Assembly (NCBI GenBank): GCA_039619475.1
Contig: CM077116.1
Span: forward strand, 301,858,464-301,922,463
Reading direction: 5' to 3'
Source of the DNA: Icerya purchasi
Lineage: Eukaryota; Arthropoda; Insecta; Hemiptera; Monophlebidae
DNA length: 64,000 nucleotides
Part shown: positions 1 through 10,667 of the stretch, piece after piece
Layout of the letters: each line of letters starts with the position of its first letter
How positions within the stretch are numbered: position 1 is the stretch's first letter
Notes under the pieces: model-generated
The model's database searches: none
Seen by the model: the letters and a program-made list of their open reading frames with translations, nothing else
What the model was told of the DNA's origin: nothing
Position numbers and translations under genes: made by a program

Positions 1-108
1 GGGTAATGGCCATGGTCCTATGGTTCATCTCGGCCGGAAGAAATATTTTCGTTGTCCTCTTGTGCGCAGCCATAGCCTACTATTTCAATCCACCACTCGC
101 TTTATCAT
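1..108 (+). CDS. SLC26A11-like sulfate/anion transporter, first visible exon (gene continues left of window)
   Basis: This exon opens a seven-exon plus-strand gene whose 5' part lies outside the window. The exons join in frame into about 350 residues of a SulP/SLC26 transporter, closest in my reading to the sodium-independent sulfate anion transporter group (SLC26A11) common in insects. The family moves sulfate and other anions across membranes and has 12-14 membrane segments followed by a cytoplasmic STAS domain. This exon reads MVLWFISAGRNIFVVLLCAA and then IAYYFNPPLAL, a membrane segment typical of the middle of the family. Codons start at position 3. The exon ends after base 108 at a GTAAGA donor and leaves one base of a split codon, which exon 6543-6707 completes. 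Family assignment is confident; the exact paralogue is inferred. Confidence 0.88.
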
Positions 109-285
109 GTAAGAACAGATTAATATTTTATACATTAATACAAAAAGCAATCGGAAAATAACTGAAAGTACATGAATAAGTAATTATTGCAGAAATCTAT
201 TTGAGCAAGAATGATCTTCAGCTGAAAGGTCCTGTTATCATTGTTTAAATGTAGCATTCAAAACTAAAAATAATTTAAGATATAA

Positions 286-645
286 AATACTTTAAATTTA
301 AAAAATAATAATATTTACGAAAATAGTGGTATATATAAAATAAATTGCACTGATTGTGAGAAATCATACATTGGTCAAACAGGGCGTAAAATTAATTGTA
401 GATATAAAGAACACATAAAATCATTTAATAATAATGAAATAGAAAAATCAACATATGCTGAACATTTAATTAAAAATAAACACAAACCAAATTCATTAGA
501 AAACACTGTAACTGTCTTGGCCACTTATGGCAAAGGAAATATTATGAACATTGCTGAAAGTTATTACATAAATAAATATAAAGATAATATTTTAAATGAC
601 CAATTACCGAATAATAATAATCCACTTTTTAATATAAAAATTTAA
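286..645 (+). pseudogene. Penelope-like element 3' part: GIY-YIG endonuclease domain
   Basis: A 119-codon open frame without its upstream part ends at TAA 643-645. It contains SGIYKINCTDCEKSYIGQTG followed by R and, later, KEHIKSF. This is the GIY-x(9-11)-YIG endonuclease core as found at the C-terminus of Penelope-like retroelements, including the C-x-x-C insertion between GIY and YIG and the downstream R-x-x-E-H motif. The reverse transcriptase that should precede it is missing, so this is a 5'-truncated copy, as is usual for the class. A CTGATGA-hairpin-GAAA motif follows at about 815-845. It lies in the first intron of the transporter gene. Confidence 0.85.
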
Positions 646-1083
646 CTCTAGGTTCCTCCTACTTCATTTTACATTTTGTATTAAGTATTAATAATTTCAC
701 TCTATTGATTTTTATACCTTCTATGTTTTGTTCCTCCTATGTATCTACTATATATACACATGTATTCCTTATATTCACTCCAGTGTGTTTTATGTTCCAC
801 TAAGTTAGTTTTAGCTGATGATGGGTTATGCCCGAAAACGTTTCTAATTAAGGTATTTATCTAATTTATTGTTATAAATTATTTTGCCCTTATTGTTTGT
901 TATTAAAGTTCGTTTTTATTATAAATATAATACAAGTTTGGGAAAAGTGTGATACTCTACATTTTTACTGTTCACCTAAAAAACAAACAAGACTAAGACA
1001 ATAAGGTTATTTAGCAACGCACGGAAAAAGTATAGGACACGAAAATAAATAGTTCTGTAAAATATGGCAGTTTTATTTTTTTG

Positions 1084-1119
<36 letters not shown>

Positions 1120-2299
1120 GTCTGGCGCGAAACCATCTCTAACGTAATTGCTTAATGTACATATCAAAAAAACAAAAGCTCATGTTGACCCGCCAGCAAT
1201 CAGTAGAGCCTATTGAAATAACACTACAAGTTTATAGTCGTTTGCAATATAATTCGGATGCACGTGGTCGCAATGATATTAAACCACGAATGCAAAAAGA
1301 GAACGAGGAGAAAATTAAAACTGACCATAATCACGACCCAAGTGCAATAGTCATTTAAAAGTTAAGAACATGCGTTTAGGACTGGGTTAACGGTGATATA
1401 ACACAACACTTACTAAATTCTCGACAGAATAAAATAAAAGGATGTAGAAAATGAGTAAACTTCCAAAGAAAAAAGAAAAGAAAAACGAACAGCATTAAAA
1501 TAAGGGAAAAACTATATGTAATAAATTAGGAAAATTAAAACTTTCAAATAAAAACAAATTTTTAACTACTAAATGATAATCCCGTTGTTAAAGATAAATT
1601 TGAACAAGACTACAACAACATCATCTGTACAATATAATAAATAAGATAGCGAGAAAATTAACTCATAAAAGAAGTGACTTCCGGCGTGTTCGTATTTGAT
1701 ATAACTAAACAATAAGCGGTGAACAACCTCATCAAAATGAAAAAACTGATTAATATCACAATAAACACTAAAACTGTGGCCAGTAAAATTTAAACCTATT
1801 AAGGCGTGCCGCATACGCAAATGGCAAATGGTAGTAACATGCTTAAGTTCAAGTCCGATAGGAACAAGTGATACCGCAGAACAGATCTAAACATAAACTG
1901 TAAAATAATATTGCTTGCAGTTTAAATAGCTAATCCATACAGAACTATAATCTCTTTTAATTTTACAACATAAGTTCAAAGATGGAATAAAAGGGGATGG
2001 TAAACCATCCAAGGCGAACTACGATACAGCAAGATGCACCCTTTCATTTGACACCACAGTAGCTCGGTACTCAGAAAAATTTGAAAATGCCACCCTTAAA
2101 CTTATATTAAGGCGCTTCAATTTTATATCATAAATAAAGGGGTGGCATCTGTAATTAGGGTTACTAAATTTACAAAAGCAGCAAGGCTACTTAGACTGTT
2201 GCTAACTGCGAAGTATTTTATACCATTAACATCAGTTCAAAATATTAAATCAAGAGATTTATTTAAGGTAAACAACGTTGCCATACATACTGACGCTTC
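646..2299. other. Intronic sequence without recognised genes
   Basis: AT-rich intron of the transporter. Apart from the Penelope-like 3' tail near 815-860 and a poly(T) tract I recognise nothing coding on either strand. Confidence 0.5.
1092..1118 (+). repeat. Poly(T) tract, 27 bases
   Basis: A near-pure T run. In minus-strand sense it could be a retroposon poly(A) tail, but no element is recognisable next to it. Confidence 0.6.
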
Positions 2300-3480
2300 A
2301 GGCGGTAGCTTGAATTTTTTGTATCAGAATCAATACTGAACTGACCGGACCGTTTAGTGCTTTCACTTTAGAACCATCAATACAGATGCAGATGAAGTCA
2401 GAATAATATCTACTAATCATTTCTTCGTAACATAATCAAATTTAACTGGACATCCTTATCAAATTTGAAGGTAACCGTATCAATATCTAAAGAAAGAAGG
2501 TTCAGTAGGGTAGAGTGAAAAACAGAGAAGACACAATCGGGATCAGAGCTGGACTATATTTAAAACAGAATTCTCTAGTCAACAATGGCATTTTGGAAGG
2601 GACAATCGCCTTTGGAAAAGAACGGATGTTAACAGTAATAAGTCTCAAACATATATTTCGAAGTGTTTCCAATTTTTTCAGATCAGAGACCGCAGCTGAA
2701 CCATAAAAAATTGACCCGTAGTCCAATCTGGAGCGAATTATCGCTTTGAAAAGTAATTCCATAACCAACAGGATCCCTTTGCACATGAAAAATTACAGAC
2801 ATTTAAGCAGATTAATAACGTTGAAAATCTGATAGTGAAAATGTTGTATGTGTTTCGTCCAAGTAAACTTAGTGTCTAAAAATAAACCTAAATATTTAAT
2901 AAAAGATTCCAATGAAACATTTTCATTATACAGAGATTCCCTGAGTGTTGTAAGGTCTGATAGAAAATATCATAAACGATAACTTCTTGGGAGAGATATT
3001 TAAACCAAGTCTGCCCAAATCCTCGCCACTTAGGGAGATAGAATGCTGATTCTCTTCTAAACATCTATTTAAATCTTTATTACTATTATAAATCGCAAAA
3101 TCATTTGCATAAGACAAACACGTGTGTATTAAGGAGAATAGTACACAGTTAAAAACCGAAATAATATATAGGTTAAACGGTACAGAGCTTAACACAGAAC
3201 CCTGAGCCAAACCCCTGTAAGAAACTCTAGGAAAGACTAATTTAGAGATAGGGTTCATAAAGAATTACGTTCGATGCTCTAAAACAATTCTTGCAAATGC
3301 ATTCGGATATTCGAAACAGAATACCTAAATTAATTAGCCGATCAAATTAGAAGGTAGATAACAGAAATTTCTTTTTAATAAAAGATTCATAAATATTCAT
3401 TAATAAAAGTGCCACACAATCCGTCGTTAACCGGACCTAAATCCAAACATGCCTGGCGGAAAAATTTTATCGCGTTCGCA
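2300..3480 (-). pseudogene. I-like LINE remnant: reverse transcriptase palm/thumb and RNase H start
   Basis: Minus-strand frames show, in order, YRGLAQGSVLSSVPFNLYI (RT motif 4; usually GLPQGSVLSP), LSYANDFAIY (the catalytic Y-A-D-D box degraded to Y-A-N-D), SFIKYLGLFLDTKFTWTKHI, then AIIRSRLDYGSIFYGSA, and at about 2400 ICIDGSKVKALNGPVSS, which resembles the start of an RNase H domain (x-x-D-G-S-K). Frameshifts and stops separate them, so the copy is dead. RNase H after RT points to the I group of LINEs rather than Jockey. Its upstream RT segment is displaced to 4698-4975 by other insertions. Confidence 0.8.
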
Positions 3481-4238
3481 CTGCTATAAAAGTTCATTTT
3501 TAAACACAATTTCTTGAGTTTTTCTGATACGCAAGATCGAAGAAACAGGTTTAAAGGGCGCTTTCAACAAGTGGTTCATGCTAGATTTGGGTACAGGAAT
3601 AACCAAAAATGAAAACCAATCCATAAGAAGGTTGTCATCATCGGTGGATTCTCTCGTGAAGATATAGTGATTATGATCTGTCCATCTGATGTATACGATT
3701 TCGCCACTGATCTCTGTTGTGGACCAGTCGAACACATTCTACGAAACTTTTTCCTACAGCCGTCAGGATCATGTCTATCAATCATCTGGTTGAAACGCGG
3801 CGGCCACGTCTTCTTTTTCCTTCTACTTTTCTTTCAAGAATTCTGGTCTCAAATCCATTTTCTCCTATCACATGACTAAAAACTATTTCACAGTGTTCTT
3901 CTAATTACTTCCGACACTCGATAATCTTCTTTTCGTTACGTCTATTTCTTGTAACACCGAGAGCTGTTCGTTCTTCTGTCCGTTCATGTTATTTATAATA
4001 TACATCTCCAACGGTAAATTTCTAACGCATCTATCTTTCATCGATATCGGATTTACGTAGCGTCCGTGTTTCTGCGCCGTAGAGAAATACTGAGAAAACC
4101 AGAAACTATTCATTCTAGTTTTATTTTTACTTCGATACCGCGGGATCAGCCCATACACGTTTCAGCCGAGACACATAACACTTTTTGTTACATTTGTTCT
4201 CTGTCTAATTTTCGCTTTAGATCTCCCTCGATTTTCTA

Positions 4239-4246
4239 CTATCGAA
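4239..4246 (+). repeat. Left target site duplication of the 4247-4427 MITE
   Basis: CTATCGAA, identical to 4428-4435 on the other side of the element. Confidence 0.8.
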
Positions 4247-4427
4247 CACTGACGGGCTGGCTAAGCGGGCAAACTGGCATTTGCCCGGTGCGCCCAAGCA
4301 TTTAATTTATCTTTTGCGCCCTAATTGTCTCAAAATGTTATCACCGTCTTCGCCCCCTTTACTGTAAAGCGCCCTTTTACCTCTGAATTTTCCCGGTGCG
4401 CCCTAAAAAGCCAGTCCTCCGTAAGTG
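4247..4427. mobile_element. hAT-type MITE, 181 bp, with 8-bp target site duplication
   Basis: The element starts CACTGACGGG and ends CCGTAAGTG, giving imperfect terminal inverted repeats (CACTGACGG against CACTTACGG, then CTGGCT in both). It is flanked by the direct repeat CTATCGAA at 4239-4246 and 4428-4435. An 8-bp duplication and CA/TG ends are hallmarks of the hAT superfamily. It has no coding capacity. The unoccupied target is seen in the related LINE copy at 4595-4620 (GATATCTAGGTTCGATAGTA), which confirms the insertion. Confidence 0.85.
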
Positions 4428-4435
4428 CTATCGAA
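4428..4435 (+). repeat. Right target site duplication of the 4247-4427 MITE
   Basis: CTATCGAA, identical to 4239-4246. Confidence 0.8.
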
Positions 4436-4504
4436 CGTAGATATCTATACTGTTATTTCTACGCCGTAAACATCAATTAATTGTATGGGTTAATGATTAA
4501 TGAA

Positions 4505-4693
4505 GATAACACAAAAATTATCATTATAGATCGGCAAAACGACGATCGCCCGGATTACGTGATGTTAACGACGTGGAAATTGTGAAACAGTAAAGATATC
4601 TAGGTTCGATAGTAGAAAATCGAGGGGGATCTGAAACTGAAATTAGACACAGAACAAATATAGTAAAAAGTGTTATGTGTCTCGGCTAAACCA
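4505..4693 (+). pseudogene. RTE/R4-like LINE fragment in inverted orientation
   Basis: The plus strand reads TKIIIIDRQNDDRPDYV, then (other frame) NDVEIVKQ, a stop, and RYLGSIVENRGGSETEIRHR. It is homologous to the minus-strand copy at 4250-4495 (shared GATATCTA-GTTCGATAGTAGAAAATCGAGG core) and to the 38-kb copy (KTKIMIIDRGN). The two copies meet head to head near 4500. By eye they differ at about 15% of positions. Confidence 0.7.
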
Positions 4694-4697
4694 TATC

Positions 4698-4975
4698 TTA
4701 AATTAGCTCATTTATTATTGAGACTAATATATTTTTAGACAAAATGCCTGAAGTTCTCAACACCGAATAAGAAATACCATCTAAACCGGAAGGTGTCTCT
4801 TTTCTACGTATTAAAGAAATGAAAATTTCTGCAACAGTAATATGACTCGTCAAAAAATGTAGATTATCACGTGGAGAAGAATATCTTTTTCTTGAGACTT
4901 CTTCCAGAGATGGAACATACGGAGGAGAAACCAACGAACGAAACTCCTCACATTCCGTTGAAGTATTTTTAAATT
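4698..4975 (-). pseudogene. I-like LINE remnant: N-terminal RT segment
   Basis: The minus-strand ORF contains SHITVAEIFISLIRRKETPS followed by GLDGISYSVLRTSG. This is the T-x-x-E-x-x-x-A-I-x-x-x-K-x-x-S-P-G-x-D-G-I motif that starts LINE reverse transcriptases. It has the same strand and order as the fragment at 2300-3480, so both may be parts of one element separated by the RTE-like copies at 3.6-4.7 kb. RT motifs 2-3 are missing. Confidence 0.7.
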
Positions 4976-5040
4976 TCGTATCAGTCTTAATTTGTTATCC
5001 ACAATTTACATATTTAGCTTTGATTAAGTAAAATTGTTTG

Positions 5041-6542
5041 TTTTTTTTTTTTTTAATAATTTATGTTAAAAAGTTATTTATTATACGTAAAGGAGATTGC
5101 TAATATTATAATATTAACAATTTTTTCGTGTTTGCAATAAACAAAATTATAATCCAAATTTATAATACTAAAAAAAAAGCAGAATCGGTTATATCGAAAG
5201 TAATATCATCTGACGTATTTTTCAGTTCGATAACTCTATTTGATCCTTAGAAATATCAGCTTTCCGTCCTTATTATATTCTATAAAGTCCTCTTCTAATT
5301 CGTCCGGATATTCATCACCACAATACTTAGAAAATTATCTTCAGATTGCCCATCAATCGTTTTAATGTTTGTTGTTCACGATCGCCGTTGGACATTGTTA
5401 TTTACTAGGCATGGGTAGACATACGAGTAGTTATATCCGCAGAAACATATCTGCGTTCGGATATATTTCCGACTATGTGATTTAATCTTAACTCTGCAAA
5501 AGGTCACACAACGAACGAATGTTGTCATTCCAGACACATTCGGATTTATCTCTGGCGGCAGGGTGATTTAATATATAACTCAACACCGAAAGGCGTTAGC
5601 TTTGCGCATGCGTATCGTGTTCAAGCACGTTCTGTTGCTTTGTACGTTCAGAATGCTATGCGAAGTTGGAGTTGAATGAGATGATTACGATATTATACCC
5701 TAGGGATATGAGATACGTAACTCCGGCGGAGTTGGAGCTGAGAAGTGGATACATATCCACAGTCGGAAAGGACACATTTATATTGCGTTATCAACTAGCG
5801 AGGTTTTAATAATTTCAATGTGAGAGTAATTATAATTACACTAAAAATTGATTGTTATGTATCAGTTTAACACTAAATAATAAAAAGACTTAAAATTTGA
5901 ACTTCAAAAAAAAAAAAAAAAAAAATGAAACTTAACCGGCCGTGCGTGTAACAACACTTTAAACAAATATTTATAAACAACAACATGCGAGCCCAGTTAA
6001 TGCTGCATTGACAGATTCGAGGTAGTTCATTGAGAACCCGGATGACTGATTAAAGTCAAAAATTTTTGCGAGTGATCAAAACAAACTAGCTGAAATACTA
6101 TTCCGTAAGAGGCTATTTCAGTGTTAAACTCGCATTGATCATAATCTAAAACCTGTGATCATTTCCCATTTCCAAAGTTTGCAGTTATCAAAACTGTTCA
6201 GTCAATTCTTTGCGGCCCCTTCGTCTACTCTAGTCGCGACATCTGAAAAAATAACCGTAAATAATATTTCAATATCGCAAGCACACTTACAACAAGAGGA
6301 TTAACTTAACTGTTCACACTGAAATATTTTATTTCTGGTAACATCTCAAAATGAAACTATTTATCACCCCTTTCCCACACAGTGGTTATGTTCTCTTCAT
6401 AAACATTGTTAACCTTGATATTTTAAACTACACATGTTTATATATTACATATGTATATACAGATAAACAATTTTATGTTTGTTCTTTAAATATTTTATTA
6501 CCATATATAGAAAAGTAATTGTGTTAAATTTTTCTCGCCTAG
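5041..6542. other. Intronic sequence, no gene recognised
   Basis: AT-rich with two homopolymer runs (T at 5041-5054; A at 5906-5925). The part at 5400-5790 is richer in G+C and contains internal near-palindromes (ATATCCGC/GCGTTCGGATAT and GGATACATATCC). It may be an old transposon, but no ends or coding sequence could be assigned. Confidence 0.4.
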
Positions 6543-6707
6543 CTGATGTGAAGCCGGGTCTACCAGAAATAAAGCCACCTCCGTTTTCGGCTACCGTTGC
6601 AAATCGTACATACGGTTTTCTCGATATGACTTCGAAATTAGGTTCTGGAATAATTATACTACCGCTACTTTCGTTACTAGAAGATGTTTCCGGCGCCAAA
6701 GTATTTT
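6543..6707 (+). CDS. SLC26A11-like transporter, exon 2 of window
   Basis: The exon follows a CTAG acceptor and ends at a GTAAGT donor, a textbook splice signal. Joined to the previous exon it reads SDVKPGLPEIKPPPFS and then LGSGIIILPLLSLLEDVSGA. The first stretch matches the family motif V-K-x-G-L-P-x-x-x-P-P-P-F after the central membrane helices. The second is the next membrane segment and the conserved L-E-x-x-x-x-A-K region. It leaves one base (phase 1), which joins CC at 13454 to give the S of SDGKPIDATQE. The 6.4-kb intron before it holds several LINE remnants, all out of the reading frame. Confidence 0.93.
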
Positions 6708-7719
6708 GTAAGTATGCAATATGTGTTCGTCGTTTGTGTGTTGTTTTTTTTAGTTACTCTCCATCGATATGGAAGTGTAACATTTTAAAATGCACAAAAT
6801 AAATTTCAACAGGAAATATGCGGAAGAAAAAATGATTTCTGATGCAGGTAAGTATCATTTGCCCGATATGAAAATGCTTATCTGGCATATTTATACAACG
6901 CGCATGTGAAATTGAAAAAGAAAAATAAAACGCGGCCACATAAAAAAACAATATTAGCCATTTATAATAGTATATAAATTATTACATTTTGTATTGAAAT
7001 GTTATTCAAAAATTGTAAACGATGCGACAAATATGCGGTTTTAATCCTCAAACCCCCCTCGGAGGAGTGCCTCGCTGGAAGCAGTATTTAATAAAGCCCA
7101 GCGAAGCATTTTTTTCCTTTTTCTGTCGCTTTCCTTCTGATCATACACGTTATGTCCATCTTTCTTCGTTCTTCTTCTACATCATCTTAATGTTTAAACG
7201 ATCTATTCTAGATTTCCACTTTCTAAATTAGAGCGTTCTAAGAAAACACGATCATCAGGATAATACGTTATTTATCGTATTTTAGGATTTTCGTTTTCCC
7301 CGAATTGTTTTGGGGCAACGGTATTTTTTCGTAAAGTGAAATTCGAATCCCGCAATTGAAAATATTGAATATTATCAAACTAATAGCCCCGCTGTAGTAG
7401 ATAAGCTCAAACGAATTGAAAAAAAATTATTTTCATTTTTTCTTGTAAAATTTATGGCTTCTTAAACTATATTCTCACTTTTTGCTTTTTGCCCGTCAAC
7501 TCCTATCTTATTCCTCTTTTCCTTTTTTTGTTTCTTATGTTATCGACGTTTCGCCGTATGAAATTACGATCATGCTACGTAAGTCATGGTGGATTAGCAC
7601 GTAGGAACTGTTCTGAAGAGGATTTATTGGAGGTAGAAAGTTCATTATTTGATAGACATGATCTCGTTAATATATTCAAAATTTGTATGGTTTTTTTATT
7701 ATAAAAATGATTAATCTAT
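6708..7719. other. Intronic sequence, no gene recognised
   Basis: AT-rich. Short open frames occur on both strands but show no family similarity I can defend. Confidence 0.4.
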
Positions 7720-9225
7720 AGTTAATTTCTAGGTCTAGTGAAAGGACTCCCGTAAGAGCAACAGCGACGCTGTGAGAAATTGTTCTATAAGCTCTGCAGG
7801 CGTTTATTAAATATTTACGTTGGTGTAGGATAGATTTTTTGCTTTGGGCTTTTCTTTTTTAGGTGTTGGAAAAACACAGAGCTACAGTAACACACTGTGT
7901 TCTCAACAAATGATTCTCAACAAATGACTTGTACAGTACAAGTCTGTATCTATAACGAAAGCCCCATGTATTTCTGCACACTTTTAGTAATTGATAGTAT
8001 TTAGCGTTCAACTTAGATGCGGTGTAGTCTATGTGTTGTTTAAAGGAGAGTTTATGTTATTATCTAATATAACTCGTAGGTATTTAAAATGTTCGACTAC
8101 TTTTAAAGTGATCCCCCTGTAAAGTACTTTAATATTTTTCCTTTTTAGTTTCAGGAAGTTTGTGAAAAGGGATGCAAAGCATTTTTCAGCTGAAAAATTA
8201 AACTTTACTTCATTTAGCTAGGCTCCGAGTAACTCGAGCGTTTTGTTAGCTGTTTTCTCGAAATTTACTTTTGTATCGTCCGTTGTTATGAATAGTAAGT
8301 CATCTGCATATGCGCATAGGTCAACATTCTTGTCGTACGGTAGAGCTTGGTTGAATAATATATTCCAGAAAAGTAGACCTAAAACGCTACTCCGTGAGCA
8401 GCCTTTATTGGTTTCAGTGTTTGTACTATGATTACCTATTTGTGAGTTACACGTTCTGTTTTTGAGGTAGCAATATATTGTACTTAGCAATAGTATGTCT
8501 TTGATCAAAATAGATTTTATAATGTCTAATAAAGCAGGATGCCAGCAGTTATCAACGGCTCTTTTGATACCCTCTCCCATGACGAGAACGTTCAATTTTT
8601 TCTTAAGGCTGCTGCTAATCTTACTGACCGCATAATTCACAGCAAATTGTCTTTTATCTAAAAAGATTGTTGAGTTCAGATGGCAAGTTATCCTCTATTT
8701 TTTAATAGTTTTTCTTAAATTTTTCTTACAGTTTTAAAAGATATATTGGGCGATAGGGGCTTATGAGATTTGCATCTCTGTTTGATTTATGAAGTAGGAT
8801 TACATTTGCTTCGCGCCAGGGATTAGGGAAATAGTTTAAGGAGAAGATTTTTTTTTGTATAGTGGTAAAAGAAGTTTGGAATAGACCTTTTGGATTAATT
8901 TTGGTGTCTTATTTGTAATATTGTCAGGTCCAGCAATTTTGTTGTTTTTTAAATTTTTTATAATACTATTTAGTGCGGAAGTATCAAGAGGAGTCTGTTG
9001 TGAGTGAGTAACGTATTCCTGTACGGGAAGTTTAAAGTTTTTTCTTAGTATTTTCTGTTTGTTGCTGTCTTTGTCAGAGCTGTCTAACGGAAAAATAAAT
9101 GATAGGGAGTAGTTTAGATTCTCTGTCATATTGGTGATTTTATCGCCGTTACTTTCGTGAAAAGTGGAATATTGTTTGGTTTGTTTGATTTCAGAAACGT
9201 TAATTTGTAGCTTAAGCCTCATAGT
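7720..9225 (-). pseudogene. R1-like LINE remnant (reverse transcriptase)
   Basis: On the minus strand the order is: pre-RT segment IIKNLKNNKIAGPDN (9222-8836); then YRPIYLLK-like motif 2; then VDNCWHPALLDIIKS, SSVLGLLFWNILFNQALPYD and LCAYADDLLFIT (8640-8218), where the catalytic Y-A-D-D is intact; then FKYLRVILDNNINS (about 8080); and finally CRAYRTISHSVAVALTGVLS (about 7790). The last motif (Y-R-T-x-S-x-x-A-x-x-V-L-x-G-x-x-P-L) and G-S-V-L-G-P-x-x-W-N-I-L are typical of the R1 group. The usual P-Q before G-S-V-L-G is lost (SRSSVLG), and there are stops and frameshifts throughout. Confidence 0.82.
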
Positions 9226-9235
9226 TTGATATTTT

Positions 9236-9793
9236 CAGAGCAAATTTGGGGGGTTTATATAATTACATTATATCTTCTATGGTACGCAGTAGATTTGAGA
9301 AATACGTTAATAAAGAAAATCAAATAACGACCTCTTTAGAAATTTAAAAATATTTTAAATTATTACAATCTAATTTAAATTTTATTTTTAGGTAAAAAAT
9401 AAAAAGAATTCTAGCTAAAATGGTAGTTTAAAATTTGTATAGTAAGAAAGATGTATTTTTATTAGACTTTACTTTTTTATTATTTTTGTTAGTAATCCGA
9501 TTCTAATTCTTTGTTTGTGAGCAAGTACAAAAAATATATATATTTTGATCTGTTTTCCTTTACATTACAAAATAAAAATTAAAAATAAATGAGAAAGGCA
9601 GAAGATCGACGACAGTTGGGTTTAAAATAAAATAAAAACTTCACTAGAGAACAGTATTAAATATTAGTTAAAATTAAATCCATAGGCAACATTCATACAA
9701 AACTTTTATGGCATGAATTAAATTTCTCTGTTACAACAAATTTTTTCATAGAAGCTTTGGGGTCCCTATTCCCCCCCCGTGGATCTGCCGCTG
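9236..9793 (+). repeat. Dispersed repeat A, copy 1 (hAT-like non-autonomous element)
   Basis: About 560 bp closely related to 61934-62539. Both copies share long stretches (GTAGATTTGAGAAATACNTT, TTAGTAATCCGAT, and others) and end CCCCGTGGATCYGYCRCTG. Copy 1 is degraded at its left end. No protein is encoded. Confidence 0.75.
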
Positions 9794-10035
9794 TATATAT
9801 AAACTCGGCCATTTTGGCCTCGCAAGGGGCTGTGCCCCTTGACGCATTTTACTTATATCTCTATCTCTTTCTCTTCTATACTTTGTATAAAATGATCAAA
9901 ATTTACAACGTAATTCTTACCGGCATTAACACAAAAATCATATCCTAACATTTAACTTTCATTACATAAAATTAAGATATTTTTTCGTTACATATTTCGT
10001 TACATAAATTTGTGTCACTTTTTCATTACAAAATC
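9794..10035 (+). repeat. Dispersed repeat C, copy 1
   Basis: Begins TATATATAAACTCGGCCATT and then GGCCTCGCAAGGGGCTGTGC, CCCTTGAC, followed by AT-rich sequence. The inverted copy at 40160-40440 has the same order, and a shorter relative of its first part is at 39395-39440. Its G+C-rich start can fold on itself (AAGGGGCTGTGCCCCTT). It directly abuts repeat A and the truncated repeat D. Confidence 0.7.
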
Positions 10036-10049
10036 TAATTGTATATATA

Positions 10050-10422
10050 AAGTCGGTAAAAATTTCTTTGCATATTTATTTTATAAATAACAATACATTA
10101 AACTTATATTCATACTATCAATAATTTCCATCATTTTGATTTATATGTATTAATAATTTACATAAATGAATTACCCCGTATAAACATTAATAAAAATTAC
10201 ATACGTTATTGTTTATACTTGTAATGGAAAATTTTGCACAAAATATTAATGAAGTGGACTAAAAATATGGAACATGTTTTCTCTTTTTTCTCTTAAAGGT
10301 AGGTAAGAACACCTTAAAAAATCATCAATATTTATTTAAAATTTTTGATTTTTTTCAGATTTTTGTGTATTTATAATAACTATTTCAGTTCTCATGAGGG
10401 CCTCCCCCCGTGGACACGGCCT
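10050..10422 (+). repeat. Dispersed repeat D, copy 1 (5'-truncated MITE)
   Basis: Homologous to 15837-16198 and 28305-28713 over the AT-rich body and the right end TCAGTTCTCATGAGGGC...CGTGGACACGGCC. The left terminus (GGCCGTGCCCAGAATTTTG in other copies) is absent. Confidence 0.75.
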
Positions 10423-10667
10423 TTCACGGTACAAAGCCAAGAAGATCCAATATTTAGCCGAAACCGAAATTTCCGCGCAAAGTCTCCTTTAGTTTTTTTT
10501 ATGTTTTGCGCTTGAGTCTAATTCCATGTGTTATCATTAGCATTTTTGTTCGGCGCATCACGACCGTGAACATTTTTATTTCATGACCGTTCGTTAATAT
10601 TCAGAATAAGAAAAAGAAAAAAAAAAACACGTGTACACCAAACACGAAAATGTGAATGACCGGTTTT

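Larger units (their letters stand above)
3590..4495 (-). pseudogene. RTE/R4-like LINE remnant, 3' end, interrupted by a hAT MITE
   Basis: Minus-strand reading gives YLGS-type thumb sequence (SIVENRGRSKAKIRQRTNV), then SVFLYGAETRTLRKSDID, ERKVEGKRRRGR, and near the end SFVECVRLVHNRDQWRNRIH. This series (L-Y-G-x-E-x-W-T-L, G-K-x-x-G-R-R-x-R-G-R, D-R-x-x-W-R) is the C-terminal part of LINEs with a G-V-R-Q-G-C type RT, often misannotated as craniofacial development protein 2-like. Several frameshifts and stops are present. A 181-bp MITE (4247-4427) sits inside it. A related, longer copy lies at 37985-39245. Confidence 0.75.

Noticed and set aside
808..860. A functional hammerhead ribozyme call for the Penelope tail
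   Set aside because: The stem II closing pair is broken by an extra U and the cleavage site is not identifiable, so it is reported only as an observation.
1182..1358. Plus-strand ORF ending in K-T-D-H-N-H-D-P, resembling the end of a FLYWCH zinc finger
   Set aside because: Only the final H-N-H-D-P is suggestive; the cysteines and the F-L-Y-W-C-H core are missing.
2142..2339. Plus-strand ORF with H-T-D-A-S-G, like an RNase H start
   Set aside because: The minus strand at the same place continues an identifiable LINE with its own I-D-G-S-K motif; the plus frame has no support on either side.
6445..6699. 84-aa minus-strand ORF
   Set aside because: Antisense shadow of transporter exon 6543-6707.
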